Positions 1 through 10,900 of a stretch of DNA of 64,000 nucleotides are shown here, in pieces (position 1 is the first letter of the stretch; every line of letters begins with the position of its first letter). Both the position numbers and the translations under genes were made by a program. The notes under the pieces were generated by a model that did not search any database, was not told where the DNA came from, and saw only the letters and a list, made by a program, of their open reading frames with translations. Source of the stretch: Helicoverpa zea (taxonomy: Eukaryota > Arthropoda > Insecta > Lepidoptera > Noctuidae); NCBI RefSeq assembly GCF_022581195.2, contig NC_061473.1:5766001-5830000 (forward strand). Reading direction: 5' to 3'.

Positions 1-39
1 GGATTTGATTTTAAAATGATCTGGGCAGGGGACTGACAA

Positions 40-180
40 AAGAGTGTCCAAAATGTCTCAAATGTTATCTGCCTAGCATTTTCCCAAACTATGTAAGTGA
101 CGGCTTCCAGTTCTGACCGGATGCAGCTGAATACCTTCAAAAAAGCGACTGCCTGTCTGTCCTCAAGCCAGTTAAAAATA
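40..180. repeat. Dispersed SINE-like repeat fragment in GPATCH1 intron
   Basis: The stretch around CGGCTTCCAGTTCTGACCGG and AAAGCGACTGCCTGTCTG closely matches the longer copy at about 57895-58130 (CGGCTTCCAGTCTAACCGG, AAGCGACTGCCTATCTGACC). It therefore belongs to a dispersed repeat family, not to an exon. I see no coding exon in 1-373; the first recognisable exon begins after the CAG at 371-373. Confidence 0.55.
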
Positions 181-373
181 ACATCAAATTAAATAATTAT
201 TTAAGTAATAATTAATTAAATAAGGGCCGATTTTTCAACCGTCAGTTAACGTCTATCAATGGAATAAATAGAACGGTTTTTTTTCTATACAAAAGGCTGA
301 CAAAAAGTCAATCATCTTCAAATAAAAGTCATTATAAATTTAAAACTAACATACTGGTCCATTCTAATTTCAG

Positions 374-3300
374 ATCACAGACCAACAAGACGAAGAATCA
401 CAATCAAGTTCAGACTCCGAATTTGATTTCGACACTCTCTTCGCGCCAGACGACTATGAGCCTTATATCCTACACCGTAAGAACGATCGCTTCGGGCTCG
501 GCTACTCGGGACTGAGTCGACATTCTGTGTTGGGGAACCTAGTGGGCGAGTATGGCAGTGAAGCGGGGTCTTCTAGAAGCCATTTGGTTATGAAGGATAA
601 GGGGAAACGGGTGAGTTCATTTTAATTATATTTTGGTTAATGTGAATGTAGAGTTTTTCATGATCATCATCTGTCTTTTTGTTGTCCCACGGCAGAGTAA
701 AGGCTTCTTTTCGAATCACTTTTTCTTACACCTTTGTTGAAACTTTCACAAAGAATCGATGTTTGCGAAAAATATGAATGGTTTACTGTCAGAAATTTTA
801 TTTTTGACTCATCAAAACCTGTTTTTTGCTTGCCAATCTCAAGACGTACCGGTCCAATTTAAAAAGTTATTACAGTTTTCTCGTTAGTTATCTAGGAAAG
901 CTATAGACTTATTTTTACTCTCGTTGCACGCTAATCTCTACCTTCTCTAAAAATATTTCAGTATTAGATGGCCCATTTATCGAAGAAGACTTTAAGCTAC
1001 TTTTTTACCGGATGCTTAAAGCAGTCCTCACTTGCCTTGTGAAACCACTAACAAAGAATCTAGCTCAATATAATCTTCACTAAATAACTCTTTAGGTATC
1101 AATCCGCGGTCAAGCGTTCGGCGTGGGTGCATTCGAAGCTGATGATGAAGACATTTACGGCACTGAAGACATGTCACATTACGACTTCGCTATCGGAGGA
1201 CCTGATAAAGATAGTACGAAGAAGAAGAGTGTTCAGGATAAGAGTGGCCATGTAAGTAGACGTGCTATTTTAATATAGTAATAATATAGTAAAAAGCAAA
1301 CACTTTTGTATTCGGTTGTATACTTGTACCCTTCTGAACGCTAAATTTTTCCGAGTAATATACGCTATAATTCATAGGTTTAAGAAAAAACTCATATTTA
1401 ATAGTAATTAACCCAATATTGCGATCTCAGGTTGAGTATATAAAGTGAATAACATTAAAATATGTGGTCCTCCTTACCCAATTGCACACAAAGGTAATTT
1501 TTTATCATTCACCCAATGCACGGGGCTTTGTACCGTTGTGATACTATTTTTTAGACCAAACCTGTTCATAGATTTTGAAAAATAAAATGTCTTTTAATTT
1601 GCAAACATGCCAGAAAAAAACAAAATTAGTTATATTGGACGCCATTATCTCAAAGAGAATATATATATTTTTAAAAATTATCCAGGTGCTACCAGGCTTC
1701 GTGAAATCCTCCAAGCCGTTACCTCCCGTACCTTCATACCCTGCGCCGGCGCTGCCGCGCGACTACGTGCCCGCGGCGGCCGGAGCGAGAAGGTCCAGGT
1801 TCGAGCCCACCACGCACCAGCCTAGGGATCAAGGTGAGGGATAAGGGAACTTAGAAAAATATTTATTTAAGCATTTATGTACACAGTAACGTGAAAGAAG
1901 AATTAATATGTATCATAAAATAGTACAAAAGTACTGTTCTTGGATGTCTTTAATTAATTTTATTTTATTTTTGGTGTGGAAAGTGATTTGAAGTTTGTTT
2001 TTAGCTTGGGTTATACATATGTATGGCTAGGCTCCGAAAATCTGTAAAGTAGCAATGCCGTTAAGATAAAAATGATTTTTTCTTGCCGAAAATATATAAA
2101 AATTCCTGAAAACCTTTACATATATAACCTTAAAACCTCACTAAAATATAACTTTCATTTCGTTCCAGGACTAGGCCGCCACGAATTATCAGCAAAAGCC
2201 CGCGGCGAGCTACTCGGAGAAACGCCCTTACCCACACCAACAAACACAGAACCTACACATACACCTTCAACCACACCCACACAGCCAAACGATGCAATAA
2301 CCAAACTCCTTGGACGAAACGTCAACTTTGTTACGTACACAGATGATAAACCACTAGACTACATACCTATTAAAGACTCTGGGAAAGACATAGTAAAAGT
2401 TTTTAAACCTTTTGCTGGCAACCCTGAGAAACAGAGAAGGTATGAAGAATATGTGAAGAATAATGGCGTGGTGGGAGGAGGAGGGGAGATGGATAAGCTG
2501 CAGGAGTGGGAGAGAGAGAGGGAGTTGGTCGAGTTTGAGCAGGCGGCTAAATTGTATAAGCCTTTGAGCGGGATTATGGGGGATAGGTGAGAGGACATTT
2601 TTATTTGCCATCTTACAAACCGAATACTGACCCGCCACTCAATTTTAAATACTGCTGAAACGCTCACACTTACCTAGTTTGTTGCGACGGAAATAATAGA
2701 AAGTAACGTTTGAGTATGACATTATAGTAAGGTTAACCTTTAGGTGTGTAGAACAAGCATATTATAGTAAGTTCAACTCAGTCGTGCGCGCGGCCCTATG
2801 TGTGGGTAACCCTTGTACATATACAGTGACTTTGTGTGCGTGACAAGAGGTACAGTCGGGTACAAATACAGTTATTTAGGGGTTGTATACGGCTGTTTAA
2901 AGTACAGTTATTACGTAATTTAGTTATGTACTAAATTACGTAATAACTGTAGCGAGTAGCGGTAGCGAAACGCTACTTGAAAAATCAAATGATGAATTTT
3001 CGGATTCGCTACTTTCACCAATGTTAATTATAAATTCTGACTCCATGTCAAAATGTCTATAGTATTCTTCTTTTTTCTTTTGTACATGTCGACAAGTATT
3101 ACCCAACATCCCTTCATCAATTTGACTTAAACGTTCATTTATGAGTTTCATTATTTCCGTCTTATTTTGGTCGACATTATGCGAAGCAATATAATTTTTT
3201 AAAATTCCCCACACATTTTGTTTCCATTATTATACTAAATTATAGGTCTTTTACATTCTTAGTCCACACATTTATTTATTGTCCGCGTACCCCGAGCTAG

Positions 3301-5262
3301 AAAATATGTAAGGAGTATTTAATTCATCTTAGATATTTCACTTCATTTATTTCTTAGATACTGTTAATGTCAATTTGAAAAGCCGTATGAGAAAATAATG
3401 ATAAACTGTAAAATGTAATAATAAAAAGCTTTGAATGTTGTTTCATTTTTTTGAAACGCTACCTGACTCCTTAAAACATTTTCTCTGTGAAGAACTAGAC
3501 ATTTTCGTAAACGACTGTACCCATAACAAAAAGCGATGAGAACACGTCATGCTCGGACGACGTCACTGTCACACGAATGAAAGTTGTATATTTACAAGCC
3601 GACGCACACATAGGGCCGCGCGCAAATCTGAGTTGAACTATCTATACCTATTTATGTTTCAAAGCCTGTAAATGTCTAGAGACCAATTTGTGCTCGAAAA
3701 GCCTAGCTATAAAAAAACAAAATTAAATATCTAGTCCATTGATTAAATTTTTTAATCTACATTTGAATTAGTCACTGGCTAATTAATTTTTACATTTTAA
3801 CATCTATGTAGTGTTCTTATGTATCAATTTGTTTTTCAGATTCACTCACGCAGCAGAGCCGGACGAAGCTCTTAATCCATTATGTGCCGTGGCCAAGAGT
3901 TCCGCAAACCATGGCTTGGCGACCAAGGAGCAGATAGAGGCAGCTAAGCAAGGAGTATACGGCCTCATGACTCGCCAAGAGACGACTTGGCGACCTGAGT
4001 CTCTTGTGGCCAAGAGGTTCAATGTGCCTGAGATAGGTGGTGCTAGGTAAGATATAATTATTCTATTACATAGACTTAAGGATTCTTATTGACAATGGCT
4101 GCTAATCCAGGAATATACGTCTCTGAGACTCGCTGAGGTAACAATAGCGACCTGGCGTCATCTTGACAATGACATTAAATATGTCTGAGATAGGTGGCGC
4201 TCGATAAGATTATGAACAGACAGTTAAGCAGGGACCAAACCTGATATCCTAATATTATATTTGTTTCTGAACCTCTCTGACCTCTAGCATTTCCAAAAAA
4301 TTTACAAAATTGGTTCACACATGGTCTAATAAGGTCAAGCATACTCAAACACTCGAAATAAGAATAAACCCCATCTCGTTAAATTACAATAACCATATTC
4401 TCTTGTTCACAGACCGGACCAGAAAAAGGAAGACCGTCCAAAAGTATCGTACTCAATATTCTCATACTTAGAGTCTTCAGTTCATGACAAGGACAGTTTC
4501 GCCAAAGAGCAGACCAAGTTCAGTGGCTCCAAATCTTTGACCACCAGCATTCTGCCTAAAAAGGACCCACCAGCTCAAAAAACTGATCAAGTTAATAAAC
4601 AAACCGACCAAAACACTGATCAAAGTAAAGATTTAAATAAACCAAGTGATCAAACCCCAGGATTCAGTAAAAGAATGACAGTAGCAGAATTGTTTTTGAA
4701 AGAATCTGAAAAAACCAAAGATCAAGGCGCAGAAGTGACAGATACGATAAATCAATTCGATAAAATGGACCTTTATAAGTCTATTTTCCTTAGCGATAGT
4801 GAAGAGGAAATTGATAATGAAGATAAAAGTAAAAATAATGAAGCGAGTGACTTCATAGATAAGCCTAAAAATGTTGAAAGAAATACGTCGCCGCCTCGCG
4901 GGATTTTTGCTAACATAGACTTCGATGAACTTAATTCGTGGCGAAGAAAAGACGATGTAGCTAAACCTAAAGAAGATTCGAGTAAAAAGGTTGAAAATAT
5001 TTCTAATAAAGTTGAAAATACACAGCCTAAAGATGACGAAGCAATGTATGGACCAAAAATACCCGAAAATCTACAAAAGAGGTTGCAATCTGAAACACAA
5101 AATAGTATTGCAAAAGAAACGATTGATATCAATTCTTCATCCAGCGAAGATTCGTGGGTAGATGTAAATGAAGTAAGTACTAAGAAACATAAAAAGAAGA
5201 AATCGAAAAAACACAAATCTAAACATAAGAAAAAGTCTAGAAGTAAAAAGAAGGATAGATAA
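374..5262 (+). CDS. GPATCH1: GPATCH1-like G-patch domain protein, 3' six exons (partial)
   Basis: Exons 374-610, 1096-1251, 1686-1833, 2169-2586, 3840-4046 and 4413-5262. All boundaries are AG/GT and phases are consistent. They total 2016 nt, giving 671 residues plus TAA at 5260-5262. Features in order: an acidic Ser-rich start leading into FAPDDYEPYI and DRFGLGYSGL; GQAFGVGAFEADDEDIYGTE; LPGFVKSSKPLPP with LPRDY; GLGRHELSAKARGELLGE; a charged ERERELVEFEQAAKLY helix; RFTHA; then LVAKRFNVPE. These are the conserved blocks of the GPATCH1 family, a nuclear spliceosome-associated protein. The C-terminus is low-complexity, with an acidic SDSEEE patch (after MDLYKSIFL) and a Lys/His/Ser-rich tail typical of nuclear splicing factors. 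The human protein is about 930 residues, so roughly 260 N-terminal residues, including the G-patch, lie upstream. No frame breaks were seen. The family call is firm; the exact orthologue name is inferred. Confidence 0.92.
2770..3640. mobile_element. Non-autonomous/decayed Tc1-IS630-type DNA transposon in GPATCH1 intron
   Basis: The ends carry inverted repeats of about 35-50 bp. The left end begins AGTTCAACTCAG and continues CGCGCGGCCCTATGTGTG near 2785-2805. The right end has the mirror block CACACATAGGGCCGCGCG near 3605-3625 followed by CTGAGTTGAACT. The outermost base or two of the left end are disturbed, so a TA target duplication is plausible but not proven. The interior is AT-rich and carries a minus-strand transposase C-terminus (2936-3214). 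The element lies wholly inside the 2587-3839 intron and does not touch the splice sites. Confidence 0.7.
2936..3214 (-). pseudogene. Transposase C-terminal remnant (Tc1/IS630-like)
   Basis: A 92-codon minus-strand remnant. It contains NVDQNKTEIMKLINERLSQI, a CRHVQKKKEEYYRHF block and a terminal acidic Ser-rich stretch after EFIINIGESSESE. Helical CxHV(x)nEEYY segments followed by an acidic Ser tail are typical of the end of some DDE transposases of the IS630/Tc1 group. No catalytic domain is present and the fragment is bounded by the inverted repeats at 2770 and 3640. The family call is a pattern judgement. Confidence 0.5.
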
Positions 5263-5431
5263 CCTATCTCGAACTATGGAGGTTGAGATATGAAATAGTT
5301 TTATAGGCTTAAGATAATTTGGCGGCTAAACTGATGAAAATAGATTTAAACATCACAAGAATTAGCTTCGTGAATGCTCAAGAATTATTGGTCACCACTT
5401 CACTTTTATAGTCAGTGTATTTATTACTTTT

Positions 5432-5472
5432 AATAAACGGGAATAGCTCAATTTATTTCTTAGTGAAATAAA
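5432..5472 (+). promoter_or_regulatory. Candidate poly(A) signals of the GPATCH1-like gene
   Basis: AATAAA occurs at 5432-5437 and again at 5467-5472, 170-210 nt after the TAA. This is a suitable distance for a short 3' UTR. Which one is used cannot be told from sequence. Confidence 0.45.
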
Positions 5473-5629
5473 TACTTTCTACGAAGTTGCCATGATAAAC
5501 CCCAAATATATGTATATTCTTATTGTCACATAAATCATAATTTTATTTGTATCTTGTACAAACAGAAACTTTTGACTAAACTTCAAAATAGGAAACTGCG
5601 ATGTACCTACTTGTCTTATAAACTGGTTA

Positions 5630-5767
5630 TAATCATCGGCAAGGATATTGAGCCCTGACCTTTACCTGCGCAGGAGTGATTTATTGGTTTATTGCCTTAA
5701 GTGTACAGTGCGCAAAGCGATCCTCACTCTTCCGCCGAGAGCTCATTATCCGTGCCGATAACTATAC
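5630..5767. mobile_element. Degraded copy of the ATAATCATCGGCAC MITE
   Basis: The left end ATAATCATCGGCA and then CCTGCGCAGGAGTGATTTAT match the left arm of the intact MITE at 34231-34447. The right end, GAGCTCATTATCCGTGCCGAT, is a diverged mirror of the left end. The copy is about 138 bp against 217 bp for the intact one, so it is internally shortened and older. Confidence 0.6.
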
Positions 5768-7800
5768 AACTGTAAAAAGGTGGAATAAAATAATTGATTT
5801 GTATGAAAACGTTGTTTTATTTTCACCCAATAGCAATGAAAGGAAAAACATGGTATAATTAGCTCCGCAATCGCTGGGCTCTGTTTTCGTTTGTAACAGT
5901 TCAATACTGTTGCCAAAATATTCTCTCAAGTATTTCACACGTTAAAACTAATGATTGTTAGCTTGTATAAGCCAGAACGTGGCTTCGTTTAAAAGGAAAT
6001 TTAATTTTCTAATCCTCCATTTTTTACAGAGCTCTTTGTACTATTTCTGTCATTTCTCACATCGTCTTGTGATAATCTGTAAACTCTAAAAAAATAACAG
6101 CCCTTTTGTCAAGTTGGTTAAAAACGTCTCCTTATATCTCAATGTAGCCATGTCCAGTCCTGAAATGACATACAGAACTACATTATAGGTATCTAATAAG
6201 ATATTAATAAGCTTCAGTCTGTACATTTCTCAAGAACGTCACTATGGCGACCGACGCGTGCCAACAAAGAACGCAAAGGGAATAACAAATCGAGTGATGA
6301 TAAATACATATGTATTCGACAATCCTTATTAGACTTTTTATTATTTTACTTGGTTACAATGAGATCGGTAATTATTATTTTCTCTTAAGTATATTACTTT
6401 TGCTAGAATATCATACATCAACCAGCTGATAGACTGGGTTCTATATATCTATCTTCATAAATTATTATGAGTTAGGTAAATTCTACTCTCCCTTCTTCCT
6501 GTAAAAAAAACTAGTATACAAGTACCTATCTACCTACCTACCCTACAAGAAAGGTTTAGGTACCTACCTACTCATAGACATGGGTACATAGATAGTCAGA
6601 AACACCATTTTATGAATAGATAGATAAACGGATGTTTCAAAGCTAAATACCCGCTCACGTCATGTTGCCGTGCTCTCATAGCGCATAGCGTGATGACTGT
6701 TTATAATATTATGCCTAATATTCTGTTACCACTCCACAGAATATAGGTCAGTGCCAATTAACTGCTTACTACGAAACCAACCAGAAATAAATGATGAAAA
6801 ATTAAGAGCTCGGTTCAAAGTCTCCTAACACCCGCTTATGCAAAAATACGTGATTTCTATTTCGAAGTAAATAAACATGTTATTGTGTAACATTACGTAG
6901 GCAGTGGGCGTCGGAGATCGCTCCAAGGTTATTTGAGAATGGCGGGAAACCGAGCGAAAGCTGCGGCCCTACAATACATATCGGTATCATCGACAGATAC
7001 GTATCAATTTAGTTCTAGAATGTTATTTTAGAGCTAGACGTGCTGTCTAGGTCGTCCTAGGAACCGTGATTCAGGGACGCATGTACTACAGCGTAAATAT
7101 TGCACTTTTATCCCTGTTGATTTTTGTTTTGCGTTGTACATCTCCGGCTCAGTTTAGTCTAATTAAATTGAACACCTTGCAGACGAGACAATGTATATTA
7201 AAAAAAACTGTTGTGGATAGGTCACATCATCTACCCAATTATCAATAACAAGCCCAACAGAAAGGGACAAAGCGACATGTCTACCGTGGGCTAAAAAGAA
7301 ACAGCATGTAAACTGTTGATAGGAAAGGGACGGTAAAAGCGAATGGCTACGTGTAAGAAAGAGATATGTGTACAACATTATTTCTTCTGTCATGACGGTA
7401 CGCATGCGTCATTCTATTATGCCAGGGCTGAATTTGGGAAATGATAAAATCTTATCACAGTGAGGAATAGGAGTTTATTTATTTCATACTTTTTCTGAAT
7501 AAGTAAGGCTTTCGTATCTGTTTTAGTTACTATGACAATCGTGGAACGACGATCCGTCATGAAATTTATAGTTATTGTTCGCCTCACAAATACCATAACT
7601 AATATTTAGGAAAATAAACAAGTTCAAAAAATATGATGTAGTGAATTAAGAAACAAAGATTTTTTTGATTCACAATTTTTCGCGAGTTACTGACCGATAA
7701 GTAGACCTTATAAGACAAAAACAACCTTATCCAGTTCGGCCCTGGCAAAATACAATCAGCTGTTTGTAATGACAGTTCCTCTGACAAATACAAAATGGTT
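5768..7800. other. Intergenic spacer between the GPATCH1-like gene and PHAF1
   Basis: This is a short AT-rich spacer between two plus-strand genes. Open frames are all short and show no recognisable protein. The PHAF1 promoter presumably lies in its last few hundred bases, but I see no clear TATA box or initiator. Confidence 0.5.
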
Positions 7801-7915
7801 GAAAACTAAAGTTGGCAAACAAAGAAAAGGTAGCGTAATAGCGAATTTTAGCGTTAAAAACGTTTTTTAAAGTGAAAGTTAGTTAGTTTAGTTTGTGTTT
7901 AGTGTTTTGTGCACG

Positions 7916-10900
7916 ATGTTGGATTTGGAAATCGTCCCTGAACGCTCTCTGGGCTGTGATGCCTGGGAATTTGTTCTAGGTAAGAATCGCGTATGTTTAT
8001 TTCTTACGTCAAGAATTTGCGCTTTATTTCTACGGGACGTGTCTTACGCAATGGTGTTTTTAACGGATATTTACCACAATTAATGAATAATGTTGAATGT
8101 GGGATAGGCATAGTAATTGGTTTACCTCAGTTTAACATTGATTTTTTTTTCTTGGGAAGTGTCACGAACAGCCTTTGTTTCGCTGGTCTGAGCTTGTTTA
8201 TTTTTTTTATTGCTAATCTTGACCGTGAAATTAGTAGATTGCGTTGTTTTCGTGTTTGTTTTGAGAATTCGTATGACACCAATTTACATTTAGATACAGT
8301 TTAGATGTTTATTTACAAATTCAGGTTGACTTAGAACAATGCATTATACATTTTCATTACTGAAAAAAAATACAAAGAAATGTTGAGTATTTTTTTAAAT
8401 GTATGAAGCTGTTCTCTTCCTATATTTTAACCCAAAACATAAATATAAATAACCTTTGATAAAACAATAAAATATATCTTCACTATCTCACTTGAAGTAT
8501 TAAAGTCAAAAATATAATAATATTAGAGTATGTTACAAAATACAAATATTAAGATAAGTTAACCTGGTTTCTTGCTATCCAAGTTAGGTTAAATTACTTC
8601 CACATTAAAATAGTTCTTAAAATTATCTCAATTTTGGTAAGAAATTGTGATTATTGATTTCTGACACTTACGCGAATATTAGACATTTAAATAAAACTAC
8701 TTTTACGGATTTTATCAAAATCCAAGCCTACAACTGCTCGACCTATGGATACAGTGAGCTCGTTTTGCGTGAATCGGATAGTCAATAATAATCAACAAAA
8801 TGTAGGGTAGCTGTTTGTAACTAATATATCAAGACGACCAACACCTTAGTCTGCCCGTGACCATGGATGCTGTAAAGGATCCGAAACGTCGGGATTAAAT
8901 AATATTAATATAACGCGATAAAATCCGTAAAAGTAGTTTTATTTAAATTGTGATTATACAATAACACAAATACATATCAGCAAAATTCAAATACATTTTG
9001 TATTTGTGGTCCAAATACATTAGTTTTCAACAATTCAGATCTTTTAAAGTCCACTGTAGGAATTATGTTTCACTTTTCAATCCTTGTCTTTAGTCAACTA
9101 AGAACACTTTCTACCCAGTTTTGATTCATAACTTGAGTGAATCATCATCATTTGCCTAGCCTTTTCCTAACTACATTGGGGTTAAGCTACACTCTTCCTG
9201 AGTGACTGGAAATGGGTAAATATGCGCGAAACAGGCTTTCAGCATCATATTGATTTCTGACACTTACGCGAATATTAGTCATTTAAATAAAACTACTTTT
9301 AGTCATTTTATCGCGGTTATATTAATATTATTATATACCTTGTAACATCATATTTAAAAGAAAAACTTAATATTACACATCCACCATATTGGAAACACCT
9401 AAACAAAAAAAAATACACAGTTAAATAAATAGTTTAACAAAGAAACAAAGTCCTTATCCCCACAGTAGTTTACAAACTTATACGTGCAGTTATATTGATA
9501 AAGTTTTATATTAATTGTTTTGTTAAAAAAATATGTGAACGGCAATGTTAACTTGGTTTAGGGTAGTGTGTGTTATCAGACACCGTTTTTATTTCAAGCT
9601 ATTGCATCATAATGATGTATTTTTATTGTTAAAACAAAATATTACATGTATATTTTTTTATTACTTTTTTTAAAAAAAAACATAATTTAATATTTAAAGT
9701 ATTTTTTTCTGGATAGAATCTAACCACGATTCTACACATGCATATTTTGAATATGCAGCGAATTGCGTAACATTAAATTATTACCTGTTTGATATTAATT
9801 ATGGTGTAATCTAAGTGTGTATGAATCAACAAAGATAATTTTAAAAACCAAAATAATGTTTAAAATAAGTGCAAACCATAATAAAAACTACTGCACTAAA
9901 AAGGCATTAAGTATGAAGTTTTTTATCATTGAAAACCTATTGTCTTTGGTAGACATAAAAAAAGCTACTTACATGGCTCATTGAGTTTACATTGTTTGTT
10001 AATATCATGCACTTTAACAGTTAAATGAATATCATATAAAACATGACATTGAAAAGCATAGATAGTCTATTGTCGCATCCATTAATCAAATCAGTACTTG
10101 AGGCACATTATTATAAAATGTGGTGTTCAAAAGTAATGATCTTTAGTGTTATATTAAACCATTATATTAATTTAAATTATCTTGAAGAAACTTAAAGAAG
10201 TCTCAAACGTAGCACTAAAACTGGTATCTTTGAAATTTAGCTAAGTTTTATACAAAGGAATTAAATTGGCCACTTTTACCTTAAACCTGATACAATGTGG
10301 GATAGTTTTCTGGTGTCTTTTTAGTTAGATACCTGTTACAAACAAAAAAATTACCTACAATACCCATTATACCCACACAAAACATACTTTCCACATAATT
10401 TCCAATGTAGCAAATTAGCATTAAAATAATAATATGATTCTGGAAGCCTCGTAAAGCTTGTTGTGTATGTATGAAACAAGAATATCAATGCTGTTAGAAT
10501 TGCTGGCAGTATACTTCCATGCCTGCTATCGTATAAAAAAAAAACACTCCTGAACTTTTGGACAAAAATGCATTTTTACTAACTAGTGGAACCAAACATC
10601 AAAATCTTACTTACCTACCCATTGTTTTCAAAATTCATAAAATTAGTGATCTAGTATGTGCCAGTATTTTTGGCAACACCGCCAAGTTTCATTTGTCAGT
10701 ATTATCACGATACTTGCTGGTCAAACGTCAGAGTAGGTATGATGGAATTTCCGGTGCAAGACAATTTGATACCAATTAAAATGCATGCTTAAGTATCTTT
10801 TTTATTTCAAGCTTGGAAACTGTGGATTTTTTAGGATTTTAATGAGTACTCTTAGGTACAATGGTACGACTTGCCAAGTAATGACCGAAATGTACCGAAG

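Noticed and set aside
2155..2667. Three minus-strand frames over GPATCH1 exon 4 of this window
   Set aside because: They are antisense shadows of a conserved coding exon and have no family features.
4773..5216. 147-codon minus-strand frame, Ser/Leu/Phe-rich
   Set aside because: It is the antisense of the Lys/Ser/Glu-rich C-terminus of the GPATCH1-like protein.
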